NCBI RefSeq assembly: GCF_900130045.1
Contig: NZ_FQXT01000002.1
Coordinates: 124,001-188,000, forward strand
Origin: Leeuwenhoekiella palythoae
Lineage (GTDB): Bacteria; Bacteroidota; Bacteroidia; Flavobacteriales; Flavobacteriaceae
Direction of reading: 5' to 3'
DNA length: 64,000 bases
Each line of letters begins with the position of its first letter. Position 1 is the first letter of the stretch. Shown here piece after piece: positions 26,547-35,125 of the stretch. The notes under the pieces are model-generated. The model saw only the letters and a program-made list of their open reading frames with translations. It made no database searches and was not told the DNA's origin. The position numbers and the translations under genes are program-made.

Positions 26547-27506
26547 ATGTTTAGAAAATTTTGCATCATTGCAGGCGCCGCAGCTACCTTATCTTCGTGT
26601 GTTTCGGCTAAAGTCTATAAAGACTTAGAATCTCGTTTTGCCGGTCTCAAAGCCGAAAATCAAGAATTACAACAAGAGCTTTCTCAAGAAGAACGCTTGA
26701 GAAAACAATTTGAAGATCAGGCGGCACAGCTTGAAAGAGACCTGGCTCAGGCCACTAGCGAGCGTGATGATTTGCAGCGCAAATACACCGCTGCACAAAC
26801 CAACCTTAAAAACCTTCAGGAGTCTTACGACGCACTTGAAGCCAATAGTTCTAAGGCACTAGCCGAAAATTCTAAACAAAACCGGGAGCTTCTCGCGCAG
26901 TTAGATGAGAAACAAGCTGATCTTGCTGCTGAACAAACCCGTCTTGAAAAAATGCAGCGTGACCTCACCGAACGTTCTCGCCGTGTTGAAGAATTAGAGG
27001 CGATGATCGCTGCAAAAGATGCAAAAATGCGCGCGTTAAAAGATGCGATTTCTAAAGCTCTAGTAGATTTTGAAGGTAACGGTCTCACCGTTGAGCAGCG
27101 TGATGGCAAAGTGTATGTTTCTCTAGAAAATAAACTCCTTTTTGAAAGCGGAAGCTGGAATGTAGGTGCTAAAGGAAAACAAGCCGTGAATCAGTTGGGA
27201 AGCGTACTGGCTCAAAATCCAGAAATCGCGGTCTTGATTGAAGGTCATACTGATGATGTGCCTTACGGCGGAAACGGACCATTAAAAGACAACTGGGATC
27301 TGTCTACTAAACGGGCTACAGCAATTGTTGAGATCTTACGCCAAAATGCGCAGATTGACCCTAAAAACCTTACTGCAGCGGGGAGAGGCGAGTTTGCTCC
27401 CGTAGCGACCAACAGTACCGCAGAAGGAAAAGCTAAAAACCGAAGAATCGAGGTAATTCTCACACCAAAACTAGATGAAGTGACCAAGTTGCTCAACGAT
27501 ATTTAA
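26547..27506 (+). CDS. OmpA family lipoprotein with long coiled coil
   Basis: 319 residues from ATG 26547. The signal peptide ends in the lipobox LSSC, so the mature protein is lipid-anchored. Residues ~25-170 are a continuous coiled coil rich in Q, E and R (LKAENQELQQELSQEERLR). Residues ~195-319 are an OmpA/MotB peptidoglycan-binding domain: VLIEGHTDDVPYG, NWDLSTKRATAIVEIL, GRGEFAPVATNSTAEGKAKN-RR. It likely tethers the outer membrane to peptidoglycan at a distance set by the coiled coil. A terminator follows. Confidence 0.9.
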   Translation: MFRKFCIIAGAAATLSSCVSAKVYKDLESRFAGLKAENQELQQELSQEERLRKQFEDQAAQLERDLAQATSERDDLQRKYTAAQTNLKNLQESYDALEANSSKALAENSKQNRELLAQLDEKQADLAAEQTRLEKMQRDLTERSRRVEELEAMIAAKDAKMRALKDAISKALVDFEGNGLTVEQRDGKVYVSLENKLLFESGSWNVGAKGKQAVNQLGSVLAQNPEIAVLIEGHTDDVPYGGNGPLKDNWDLSTKRATAIVEILRQNAQIDPKNLTAAGRGEFAPVATNSTAEGKAKNRRIEVILTPKLDEVTKLLNDI

Positions 27507-27528
27507 GCACTTCCTGTTATAAAAATCT

Positions 27529-27556
27529 TAAGCCTCACCAATTGGGTGGGGCTTTT
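27529..27556 (+). terminator. Terminator after the OmpA lipoprotein gene
   Basis: AAGCCTCACC and GGTGGGGCTT form a 10-bp stem with the loop AATTG and a following T run. Confidence 0.8.
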
Positions 27557-27594
27557 GCATTTTTACAATACTTTCGCAACATCAATTTTTAATT

Positions 27595-28629
27595 ATGCGA
27601 TACACAAAACTCCCCGGAACTTCCATTGAAGTAAGTAAAATTTGCCTGGGCACTATGACCTGGGGCGAGCAAAACACCGAAGCAGAAGGACACGCACAAC
27701 TTGATTATGCAATAGATCAAGGCATCAATTTTATAGATACTGCAGAATTATACAGCGTTCCGTCACGCGCGGAAACCCATGGCAGCACCGAGCGTATAAT
27801 TGGCTCTTGGCTTAAAAACAGAGGCAAACGTGATGATCTTATCATCGCTTCAAAGATTGTGGGACCGGCAGCTATGTCAAAACACATTCGCACCGGTGGC
27901 TATACTAAAGAAGAATTTAAAGACGCTATTCATAAAAGCTTAAAGCGCTTGCAAACAGATTATCTTGATTTGTATCAATTGCACTGGCCGGAGCGCAATA
28001 CTAACTATTTTGGTAAACTAGGCTATACGCACAATCCTGATGAAAAATGGAAAGATAACTTTGCTGAAGTTTTAGGGTATTTGCAAGACTTTGTAAGTGA
28101 AGGACTCATTCGTCACGTAGGAGTGAGCAACGAGACCGCTTATGGATTATCACGTTATATGGAAGAAAGCCGAAAAGGACTTCCTAAAATGATCACGGTT
28201 CAAAATCCTTATAATTTATTAAACCGAAAAGATGAAATTGGCCTTACCGAAGTAATGCAACGCGAAGATGTGGGCTATCTGGCCTATTCACCTTTAGGTT
28301 TCGGAACGCTATCAGGAAAGTATATTGAGCAAAAAGATACCGAAGCTTCACGTATCAATAAGTTTCCGCAGTACAGCAGGTATTCTAACGAGCAAGCTGT
28401 TGAAGCAACCAAACGCTATCTTGACCTAGCCAAAAAACACGATTTGTCGCTTACCCAAATGGCCTTAGCCTTTGTAACCGATAGACCTTTTATGACCGCA
28501 AATATCATAGGTGCAACGAACCTAGAACAATTGAAAGAGAATATTGACAGTGTGAATATTCAGCTTTCCCCAGAGCTTCTAGAAGAGATTGAAACCATTC
28601 ATAACGCTGTACCCAATCCTGCTCCTTAA
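27595..28629 (+). CDS. NADP(H)-dependent aldo-keto reductase (Tas-like)
   Basis: 344 residues, the Tas/AKR11-12 size. The start MRYTKLPGTSIEVSKICLGTMTWGEQNTE and the LHWPERNTNYFGKLGY segment are the Tas hallmarks. The catalytic tetrad is seen as Asp and Tyr in FIDTAELYSVP, Lys in IIASKIVGP and His in LYQLHWP. The C-terminal NADP-binding motif is IIGATNLEQLKENI. It should reduce aldehydes in the cytoplasm; the substrate is unknown. The gene is monocistronic between terminators. Confidence 0.92.
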   Translation: MRYTKLPGTSIEVSKICLGTMTWGEQNTEAEGHAQLDYAIDQGINFIDTAELYSVPSRAETHGSTERIIGSWLKNRGKRDDLIIASKIVGPAAMSKHIRTGGYTKEEFKDAIHKSLKRLQTDYLDLYQLHWPERNTNYFGKLGYTHNPDEKWKDNFAEVLGYLQDFVSEGLIRHVGVSNETAYGLSRYMEESRKGLPKMITVQNPYNLLNRKDEIGLTEVMQREDVGYLAYSPLGFGTLSGKYIEQKDTEASRINKFPQYSRYSNEQAVEATKRYLDLAKKHDLSLTQMALAFVTDRPFMTANIIGATNLEQLKENIDSVNIQLSPELLEEIETIHNAVPNPAP

Positions 28630-28707
28630 GCAAAGCTGTAAGCTAACTATGGGCAAACCTTTGGGATATTCGTTTGAAACCGAAATATAACTTTTGGTAC
28701 TACCACT

Positions 28708-28735
28708 AAAAAAGCCGCTAAACGCGGCTTTTTTA
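28708..28735. terminator. Bidirectional terminator between convergent genes
   Basis: AAAAAAGCCGC-TAAA-CGCGGCTTTTTT forms an 11-bp stem with A-tract and T-tract ends, between the aldo-keto reductase and the minus-strand FKBP gene. Confidence 0.85.
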
Positions 28736-28744
28736 ATTTTCTGG

Positions 28745-29446
28745 TTATTTCACTTTGATCAATTCGATATCAAAAATCAAAGTCGATCCCGGTGGAATTT
28801 CACCAATATCCCGATCTCCATACGCCAGATCTGCCGGAATGTATGCACGATATTTTGCGCCTTCTTTCATCAATTGTAAGACTTCCGTCCAGCCTGCGAT
28901 GACTTGACCAACACCAAAAGTGATCGATTCACCTCGCTCGTACGAACTATCAAAAACGGTTCCGTCTGTTAAGGTGCCTTCATAATGCACTTCTACACGA
29001 TCTGAAGCTTCTGGTGAAGCGCCTGAGCCTGCGGTGATAATCTCATACTGCAAACCACTTTCGGTAGTAATTATACCTTCTTTTGCAGCATTTTCTTCTA
29101 AAAAAGCCTTTTGCGCGGCAATGCGCTCTTCTTTCAGCTTTTCTTGAAGTTCCAGCAACTCGCGAGAATATCTGCCCATTACCTGACGCCCTTCCTTTTC
29201 AGAAATTTGCGCGCTGTCTTTTAAGGCTTCTTGAAAACCGGTTAAAAACACTTTTTTGTCGAAGTAATTCTCATATGTGGCTTTGTCTTTCTTGATGTTT
29301 TCAGCAATAGAAACACCCATATAATATGCCACCGAATCTTGAAACGATTGTAATAAAGGCGGCTCTGGAGTTTCTGGTAATTTTTTAGTTCCGCCACAGC
29401 TTGCTAATACAATTGCTGCAGCTCCTGCAAGCACTAATTTTTTCAT
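28745..29446 (-). CDS. FKBP-type peptidyl-prolyl isomerase lipoprotein
   Basis: 233 residues. The signal peptide MKKLVLAGAAAIVLASC ends in a lipobox. Residues ~30-125 are the helical dimerisation domain of FkpA/Mip-type enzymes (VAYYMGVSIAENIKKD). The last ~95 residues are the FKBP domain (VEVHYEGTLTDGTVFDSSYE, VIAGWTEVLQLMKEGAKYRAYIP, LAYGDRDIGEIPPGSTLIFDIEL). It should assist folding of exported proteins in the periplasm or at the outer membrane. A paralogue lies two genes away on the same strand (30226-30951), the ZIP gene between them. Confidence 0.92.
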   Translation of the reverse strand: MKKLVLAGAAAIVLASCGGTKKLPETPEPPLLQSFQDSVAYYMGVSIAENIKKDKATYENYFDKKVFLTGFQEALKDSAQISEKEGRQVMGRYSRELLELQEKLKEERIAAQKAFLEENAAKEGIITTESGLQYEIITAGSGASPEASDRVEVHYEGTLTDGTVFDSSYERGESITFGVGQVIAGWTEVLQLMKEGAKYRAYIPADLAYGDRDIGEIPPGSTLIFDIELIKVK

Positions 29447-29525
29447 TGAACTTAAATTCGTTAGTTATGCTACTAAACTACTCAATAATGCGCAGTTTAC
29501 TAGGTGTTTTATTCAACTGATTCAT

Positions 29526-30218
29526 TTATCCCAAACTATTGAGATAAAATGCCAACACCAACCCAATCGCGTTAGCGATACCGGCCCAGTATGAATCTTG
29601 TTTATACGCTTTAGGAAACACTTCAATCGCAAGCGAAGCTACTACGGCCCCACCGGCAAAACAGCGAATGTAAGCAAGGAGTTCTTCAGAAACATCTGCA
29701 AGTGCCCAATTTCCTATTAAAGCCGCTAAAGAGAGTATTAAAGCGGTGGCTGCCCAAAGCAGAAGAATCTTCTTTTTTGATACCCCGTTTTCGGTCATTT
29801 CTTTTGCGCCACCGGCGGCTTCAGGAAGATTAGATAGAAAAATAGACCCGGAAAGTGCGGCCACTGTCAAAGCATCAGCACCTATGAGCGCCACGCCTAA
29901 AGCTAAATTTTCGGGAATACCGTCAAGCGTGATCGCGGCAAGCAAACCGCCACCGCTGTCTGATCCCCATTTTTGCTTTACCAAATAATCAAGGCCCGTA
30001 AATACACCTGCTCCCAGTAAAACAATACCGAGCGCAATCAATACATTAGCCTTTTCTACAGCCGGATTGATCAACTCTAATACGGTAGAAACAATAAGGG
30101 CTCCTCCTGCTAAAGCAACGAGAAAGCCCTCTGTTTTCTTTTGTAAATTTCCGTAAATGCCCCAGATCGCTCCTAAAATAAGGGCTCCCGAGACTACGGC
30201 AATTACAAGATATGTCAA
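29526..30218 (-). CDS. ZIP family metal transporter-like protein
   Basis: 230 residues with about seven or eight hydrophobic helices and the ZIP-like pair of motifs LDGIPENLALGVAL and FLSNLPEAAGGAKEM. In standard ZIP carriers these helices carry HN-x-P-E-G and HE-x-P-E-G; here Asp and Ser/Asn take the place of the metal-binding histidines, while both P-E pairs remain. So the metal or even transport activity is uncertain, though the fold is clear. It is placed between two FKBP lipoprotein genes, 7 bp after the larger one, so all three are likely one operon. Confidence 0.8.
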   Translation of the reverse strand: MTYLVIAVVSGALILGAIWGIYGNLQKKTEGFLVALAGGALIVSTVLELINPAVEKANVLIALGIVLLGAGVFTGLDYLVKQKWGSDSGGGLLAAITLDGIPENLALGVALIGADALTVAALSGSIFLSNLPEAAGGAKEMTENGVSKKKILLLWAATALILSLAALIGNWALADVSEELLAYIRCFAGGAVVASLAIEVFPKAYKQDSYWAGIANAIGLVLAFYLNSLG

Positions 30219-30225
30219 AATCTAC

Positions 30226-30951
30226 TTATTGTTTGATTACGTCAAGAAGCTCAACAGTGAAGATCAAAGTCTCACCAGGACCAATTTTAGGTCCAGAACC
30301 ACGCTGACCGTAAGCAAGATCTGCAGGGATGTAGAATTCATATTTTGCACCCTCTTTCATTAGCTGAAGTCCTTCAGTCCAACCTGAGATTACTTGGTTT
30401 ACACCAAAAGTAGCCGGCTGCTGACGCTCATACGAACTGTCAAAAACGGTTCCGTCAAGTAATTTACCTTCGTAATTTACCTGAACCTGATCTGTTTCTG
30501 CAGGAGATTCCCCGCTTCCTTCTTCGATCACTTTGTATTGAAGACCGCTTTCTGTAGTCTGCACGCCTTCTTTCTTAGCATTTTCAGCTAAATATGCTTG
30601 CTCTGCTTCTTTCTTTTCGGCAGCAACTGCAGCTTGCTCTTCTTGTTGTCTCTCGCGTAATTGCGTTTGAAACTGATTCATAATGCGACGCATATCTGCC
30701 TGCGGAATTTCAACACTATCAGTAAGTGCTTTTTGTACTCCGCTATAATATACATCTGCATCAAAAAACTCTTCAGCATTATCTCCTAAAGCTTGCTTGA
30801 ATTGCGCTCCGGTATTAGCACCGATGATATATGAAACAGAATCTTTAAAGGTTTTAAGCTCAACATCGCTTCCTGAACCCATTTTTGAATCGTTACAATT
30901 CACCAAAGTAAGCGCAACAGGTAACGCCAGAAATAATCTATTGAATTTCAT
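30226..30951 (-). CDS. FKBP-type peptidyl-prolyl isomerase lipoprotein (second copy)
   Basis: 241 residues from the ATG at 30949-30951. Its signal peptide ends at the lipobox LVNC. The build matches the 28745 gene: helical dimerisation region (VSYIIGANTGAQFKQALGD), an acidic/Gln-rich linker helix, and the FKBP domain (VQVNYEGKLLDGTVFDSSYE, VISGWTEGLQLMKEGAKYEFYI, RGSGPKIGPGETLIFTVELL). The two proteins share long identical stretches in the isomerase domain, so they are tandem paralogues separated by the ZIP gene. Likely role: chaperone and proline isomerase outside the cytoplasm. Confidence 0.92.
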   Translation of the reverse strand: MKFNRLFLALPVALTLVNCNDSKMGSGSDVELKTFKDSVSYIIGANTGAQFKQALGDNAEEFFDADVYYSGVQKALTDSVEIPQADMRRIMNQFQTQLRERQQEEQAAVAAEKKEAEQAYLAENAKKEGVQTTESGLQYKVIEEGSGESPAETDQVQVNYEGKLLDGTVFDSSYERQQPATFGVNQVISGWTEGLQLMKEGAKYEFYIPADLAYGQRGSGPKIGPGETLIFTVELLDVIKQ

Positions 30952-31032
30952 TTTATAGTTTTTAAAAATTTCAGATGCAAATAACGGCATATTAAAACAC
31001 CTATAAAAATCTTTTAGAGTTGATTGTGTTTT

Positions 31033-32397
31033 CTAGCTCACAAATGCGCTGTAGCCTGTAATTGCTCGACCTACGATGAGCGAATTGATCTCTTTTGTGC
31101 CTTCATAACTATAGATCGCTTCGGCATCAGCCACAAAACGCGCTACATCATATTCTAATAAAATACCGTTACCACCCATAACTTCACGTGCTCTACTCAC
31201 CACATCTCTCGTGCGCATAGAACAGAATACCTTAGCAAGAGATGCGTGCTCGTCGGTCAACTGACCACCGTCTTGCATTTCGCTAAGGCGAAAACATAAA
31301 GTTTGCATAGCCGTAAGATTGGAAACCATCTCTACCAAATGATTCTGAATCAGCTGAAAGCTTGCAATAGGTCTACCAAATTGCTCTCGTTTTTTTGTAT
31401 ACTTCAATGCGGCTTCATACGCTCCGCGCGCACAACCCACCGCCTGCCAAGCCACACTTGCACGCGTCATTTGCAGTACTTTGGCCGTATCTTTAAAGGA
31501 GTTTGCGTTTTGTAAGCGATCGCTTTCCGGTACGCGGCAATTAGTTAAGGTGATCAAAGCGTTTTGTACGGTACGCAACGCCATTTTATCTTTCATTTTC
31601 TCCGCGTGAAAACCGGGGTTTTCTTTACGTACAATAAAGCCTTTAACCCTACCGCTATCTTCATCGCGTGCCCAAATGATCGTAATATCAGAAAAGGTTG
31701 CATTCCCAATCCATTTTTTCTCACCATTTAAAACCCATTCATCTCCTACTTTTTTACAGCTGGTTCCCAGACCGCCGGCAGCTCCTGAGCCTACTTCAGG
31801 TTCGGTAAGACCAAAAGCTCCAATTTTTTCAAACTTTTGCATTTTAGGCAGCCACTCTTGCTTTTGCTCCTCGCTTCCGCAGAGGTAAATTGATCCCATG
31901 GCGAGACCGCTATGCACACCAAAAAAGGTAGAGATAGACACATCTACACGCGCCAACTCCATTGCTAAAATTCCTTCAAGCAAAAAGGATTGTCCGGGAC
32001 AACCGTAGCCTTTATAAGCAATTCCTGCTAAATTTAATTCGGCAAACTTTGGGATGATCTCGTGTGGAAATTCGGCTCTATTCCAATATTGGTTAGCAAT
32101 TGGCTTAACCTCATCTTCCATAAAATTGCGCATCTTCATTTGAATTTCACGCTCTTCAGGGGTGAGTTTTTGGGCCAGATTGTAAAAATCGCCATCAATT
32201 GGCGGCAGTTTGTGCTGCCCTTTTTTCGCTTGCGAATTCAGCATCTTCATCAAGCCTTTCAATTGACGGTCATCTAAGTTGCCCACCGCGGCCATAACTT
32301 GCGACAAATCTACTTTTTGAGATAATTTATTAAGCGCTTCTAAGTCAACCGACTTTAAAAGGCCTATGGTATTCTTTACTTTTCCAAATAACGACAT
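31033..32397 (-). CDS. Acyl-CoA dehydrogenase family protein
   Basis: 454 residues. An N-terminal extension of ~65 residues (KLSQKVDLSQVMAAVGNLDD) precedes the dehydrogenase core, a form common in Bacteroidota. Core motifs: FAELNLAGIAYKGYGCPG, the FAD site FGLTEPEVGSGAAG, WIGNATFSDITIIWARDE, and the C-terminal IYSYEGTKEINSLIVGRAITG with the catalytic Glu in YEGT. The sequence is nearest to glutaryl-CoA/isobutyryl-type enzymes as I recall, but the substrate cannot be assigned. It oxidises an acyl-CoA with FAD in the cytoplasm. Confidence 0.9.
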   Translation of the reverse strand: MSLFGKVKNTIGLLKSVDLEALNKLSQKVDLSQVMAAVGNLDDRQLKGLMKMLNSQAKKGQHKLPPIDGDFYNLAQKLTPEEREIQMKMRNFMEDEVKPIANQYWNRAEFPHEIIPKFAELNLAGIAYKGYGCPGQSFLLEGILAMELARVDVSISTFFGVHSGLAMGSIYLCGSEEQKQEWLPKMQKFEKIGAFGLTEPEVGSGAAGGLGTSCKKVGDEWVLNGEKKWIGNATFSDITIIWARDEDSGRVKGFIVRKENPGFHAEKMKDKMALRTVQNALITLTNCRVPESDRLQNANSFKDTAKVLQMTRASVAWQAVGCARGAYEAALKYTKKREQFGRPIASFQLIQNHLVEMVSNLTAMQTLCFRLSEMQDGGQLTDEHASLAKVFCSMRTRDVVSRAREVMGGNGILLEYDVARFVADAEAIYSYEGTKEINSLIVGRAITGYSAFVS

Positions 32398-32531
32398 CGT
32401 TTGCGGTTTAAAATTTCAACCTAAAAATACCAAGCTTTACTCGTGTGTGCAGCCAAAAAACTGTTAATAACAAGATGATCACAGCGCTGCGTAAAAAAAA
32501 TGAGAGCATTTCTTGGTCGTGAATTTCATTC

Positions 32532-32547
32532 ATCGTAATATTGCAAT
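32532..32547 (+). promoter_or_regulatory. Putative ArsR operator, copy 1 (imperfect)
   Basis: ATCGTAATATTGCAAT lies 15 bases before the arsR start. Its left half is identical to the perfect palindrome in front of the second gene, and the following TGTAACAAT is also almost repeated (TATAACAAT). Position and similarity suggest an autoregulatory ArsR site overlapping the promoter. Confidence 0.6.
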
Positions 32548-32561
32548 GTAACAATTAAACA

Positions 32562-32894
32562 ATGGGCTTAGCCAAAACCGAAATATTCTCAGATAACCAA
32601 AATGCGATCGCCAAGTTTGCAAAAGCATTTGCGCACCCTGCGCGGGTATCTATTTTACAACACCTGTTTAAAATAGATTCTTGTGTTTGTGGTGATCTGG
32701 TTAATGAGATTGGTCTTGCGCAACCTACCATTTCACAACACCTCAAAGAGCTTAAGCATCTTGGTTTGATCAAAGGAAGCGTTGAGGGCACTAGTGTTTG
32801 CTATTGTATTGACAAAGAAAACTGGACAGAGATGAAAAAGTTAATGACTCATTTTCTCGACCAAGATCTATCTAACAGCGCAGATTGCTGCTAA
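32562..32894 (+). CDS. arsR: ArsR family arsenite-responsive repressor
   Basis: 110 residues with a winged helix-turn-helix (PARVSILQHLF ... LAQPTISQHLKELKHLGLIKG). The metal site C41-V-C43 in DSCVCGDLV corresponds to the ELCVCDL motif of arsenite-sensing ArsR proteins, and the chain ends in DCC, adding two cysteines. Arsenite binding should release it from the operator dyads at 32532 and 32914, turning on the four-gene resistance operon. It is the first gene of that operon and is divergent from the acyl-CoA dehydrogenase gene. Confidence 0.93.
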   Translation: MGLAKTEIFSDNQNAIAKFAKAFAHPARVSILQHLFKIDSCVCGDLVNEIGLAQPTISQHLKELKHLGLIKGSVEGTSVCYCIDKENWTEMKKLMTHFLDQDLSNSADCC

Positions 32895-32913
32895 AAAAAA
32901 TTTAAAATCAATC

Positions 32914-32929
32914 ATCGTAATATTACGAT
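32914..32929 (+). promoter_or_regulatory. Putative ArsR operator, copy 2 (perfect palindrome)
   Basis: ATCGTAATATTACGAT is a perfect 16-bp palindrome, 15 bases before the ATG of the second ars gene, in a 50-bp gap. It repeats the arrangement seen before arsR, including CATC in front and TAACAAT behind. It may mark a second promoter inside the operon. Confidence 0.65.
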
Positions 32930-32944
32930 ATAACAATAAATAAT

Positions 32945-33412
32945 ATGAAACTATCACAGGTCAAAACCGTTTTAAAAAACTTAGAACAAATAGGGTTTCA
33001 ATTACCAGACGGAAGTCTGGTTCCTAATCATTTTCACGTAACCGAAGTAGGCAAAGTATCTAAACATTTTATTGATTGTGGCGGCACATTGCGCCAAGAA
33101 GAGGTTGTGAATTTTCAATTATGGAATGCTGATGACTACGATCACCGACTGCATCCTGAAAAATTGCTCAGCATCATTGAGCTTTCTGAAAAAGTATTGA
33201 AGATTGAAGACCACGAGGTTGAAGTGGAGTATCAAGGCGAAACCATTAGAAAATTTGGGATCGATTTTGACGGAACAAATTTCCTTCTGACTACCAAACA
33301 AACCGATTGTCTTGCTAAAGACGCCTGCGGAATTCCTGCTGAAAAACCTAAAGTAAAACTATCAGATTTAAACCAAGAGCCTTGTTGCGGGCCTGATGGC
33401 AACTGTTGTTAA
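32945..33412 (+). CDS. DUF6428 family protein of the arsenic operon
   Basis: 155 residues. The sequence MKLSQVKTVLKNLEQIGFQL, NHFHVTEVGKVSKHFIDCGG and FQLWNADDYDHRLHPEKL matches what I know as DUF6428, found beside arsR/arsC/acr3 in Bacteroidota. It is soluble, with no signal peptide. The C-terminal third holds eight or so cysteines: TDCLAKDACGIP and the tail EPCCGPDGNCC. That suggests binding of arsenite or another soft metal, perhaps delivery to the pump or buffering; this is inference. The gene follows arsR by 50 bp and has its own operator-like dyad. Confidence 0.85.
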   Translation: MKLSQVKTVLKNLEQIGFQLPDGSLVPNHFHVTEVGKVSKHFIDCGGTLRQEEVVNFQLWNADDYDHRLHPEKLLSIIELSEKVLKIEDHEVEVEYQGETIRKFGIDFDGTNFLLTTKQTDCLAKDACGIPAEKPKVKLSDLNQEPCCGPDGNCC

Positions 33413-33428
33413 CCCATTTAATCACGTT

Positions 33429-34052
33429 ATGATGAACACTGTTTTATTTCCGGAAATCGACCAATTTATAACCACGCTAAAGCCGGAAACTATTTCCGAA
33501 GAACGCAAAGAGACGCTTGAGCCTTTAATCGCTTTTATTCAAGAAAAAGTGAGTGCCAATGCAGCCGTACGCATCAATTTTATTTGTACGCACAATTCGC
33601 GCAGAAGTCACCTTTCTCAAGTTTGGGCACAAACCCTGGCTGCACACTTTAATATTGATAATGTAGTTTGTTTTTCCGGAGGAACCGAAGCAACGGCTCT
33701 GTTCCCGATGGTCGCAGAAACCTTATCAAATACAGGTTTTCAGATTGCAAAACTTTCTCAAGAAAACAATCCGGTTTACAGTATTAAATATGCCGAAAAT
33801 GCGCATCCGGTAATTGGATTCTCAAAGCGGCTAGATGATGCGTTTAATCCTACTTCAGCCTTTGCAGCAATCATGACGTGTTCGCAAGCCGATGCCGGTT
33901 GCCCATTTGTGCCGGGAGCAGAAAAACGTATTCCCATCACATTTGACGATCCTAAAGCCTTTGATAATACGCCGCAGCAAGCTGAAAAATACCAAGAGCG
34001 TAGTGAACAGATCGCTACAGAATTATTCTATGTATTCTCAAAAATAAGCTAG
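33429..34052 (+). CDS. Arsenate reductase-like low-molecular-weight protein tyrosine phosphatase family protein
   Basis: 207 residues from ATG 33429 (a second ATG follows directly); an earlier in-frame ATG at 33396 would overlap the upstream gene. The phosphatase loop C53-THNSR-R59-S is the CX5R(S/T) signature of LMW-PTPase/ArsC enzymes, followed by HLSQVWAQ. Later [18 protein letters not shown] contains two more cysteines that could act in the redox relay by which arsenate is reduced to arsenite. It is longer than the classical 130-residue ArsC, as in many Bacteroidota. The acr3 gene starts 4 bp after it. Confidence 0.88.
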   Translation: MMNTVLFPEIDQFITTLKPETISEERKETLEPLIAFIQEKVSANAAVRINFICTHNSRRSHLSQVWAQTLAAHFNIDNVVCFSGGTEATALFPMVAETLSNTGFQIAKLSQENNPVYSIKYAENAHPVIGFSKRLDDAFNPTSAFAAIMTCSQADAGCPFVPGAEKRIPITFDDPKAFDNTPQQAEKYQERSEQIATELFYVFSKIS

Positions 34053-34056
34053 TAAT

Positions 34057-35103
34057 ATGAGTACTAAAAAACTAAGCTTTTTAGACCGAAACTTAACTTT
34101 ATGGATCTTTGTCGCGATGGCACTTGGCGTTGCGATTGGCTACTTTGTTCCATCCTTCCCCGAAGTGGTCAATACGATGAGTAGCGGCGCCACTAATATT
34201 CCGCTGGCGATAGGGTTAATCTTGATGATGTATCCGCCGCTGGCAAAAGTAAATTACGCCCTATTACCCAAAGTATTTAAAAATGTAAAAATTCTTTCCA
34301 TTTCTTTAATCCTGAATTGGATCATTGGCCCAGTACTGATGTTTATCCTTGCCATTACCTTTCTTCAAGACTATCCTGAATATATGGTAGGATTGATTTT
34401 AATAGGTCTTGCGCGTTGTATCGCAATGGTTCTGGTATGGAATGACCTCGCAGATGGAAGCAGTGAATACGGCGCAGGACTCGTAGCGTTAAACAGCATT
34501 TTTCAAGTGTTTGCTTACAGTTTTTATGCTTGGATCTTTATCACCGTGCTTCCGCCCTATTTTGGTTTTGAAGGTGCTATCGTAGATATTTCCATCGCTA
34601 CCATTGCAGAAAGTGTAGCCATCTATTTAGGAATTCCGTTTGTTTTGGGGATTTTGAGTCGGTCAATTTTGGTACGCCTAAAAAGCGAAACTTGGTATAA
34701 CGAAAAGTTCATCCCAACGATTTCACCAATTACCTTGATCGCTCTGCTTTTTACCATCGTAGTGATGTTCTCGCTTAAAGGCGAACTCATTGTCGAAATT
34801 CCACAGGATGTTTTGATCGTGGCCATCCCACTCTTGATCTATTTTGCCTTGATGTTTATCATAGGTTTCTTTTTTACTAAAGCAATGGGCGCAACGTATG
34901 ACAAGACGGCTTCTGTAGCATTTACCGCAGCCGGTAACAATTTTGAACTGGCAATCGCAGTAGCCATCGCTGTGTTCGGACTCAATTCCGGGCAGGCGTT
35001 TGCAGGTGTTATTGGTCCGTTAGTTGAAGTTCCCGCGTTGATCTTTTTGGTGCGTGTTTCGTTTTGGTTTAGAAAGAAATACTTCCCAAAAGCTACCGCA
35101 TAA
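34057..35103 (+). CDS. acr3: Arsenite efflux pump, ACR3 family
   Basis: 348 residues with ten predicted helices, the usual ACR3 topology. Signatures include [38 protein letters not shown] and the conserved cysteine of [19 protein letters not shown], which is essential for arsenite transport in studied members. The end [18 protein letters not shown] is also diagnostic. It exports arsenite made by the phosphatase-type reductase encoded just upstream. It is the last gene of the ars operon and convergent with the M23 peptidase gene. Confidence 0.94.
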   Translation: MSTKKLSFLDRNLTLWIFVAMALGVAIGYFVPSFPEVVNTMSSGATNIPLAIGLILMMYPPLAKVNYALLPKVFKNVKILSISLILNWIIGPVLMFILAITFLQDYPEYMVGLILIGLARCIAMVLVWNDLADGSSEYGAGLVALNSIFQVFAYSFYAWIFITVLPPYFGFEGAIVDISIATIAESVAIYLGIPFVLGILSRSILVRLKSETWYNEKFIPTISPITLIALLFTIVVMFSLKGELIVEIPQDVLIVAIPLLIYFALMFIIGFFFTKAMGATYDKTASVAFTAAGNNFELAIAVAIAVFGLNSGQAFAGVIGPLVEVPALIFLVRVSFWFRKKYFPKATA

Positions 35104-35125
35104 ATTATCCCGCAGTATCAAGAAG

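Noticed and set aside
26825-27496. Serine-rich minus-strand frames opposite the OmpA lipoprotein
   Set aside because: They are the reverse of the coiled-coil and OmpA coding sequence and have low-complexity composition.
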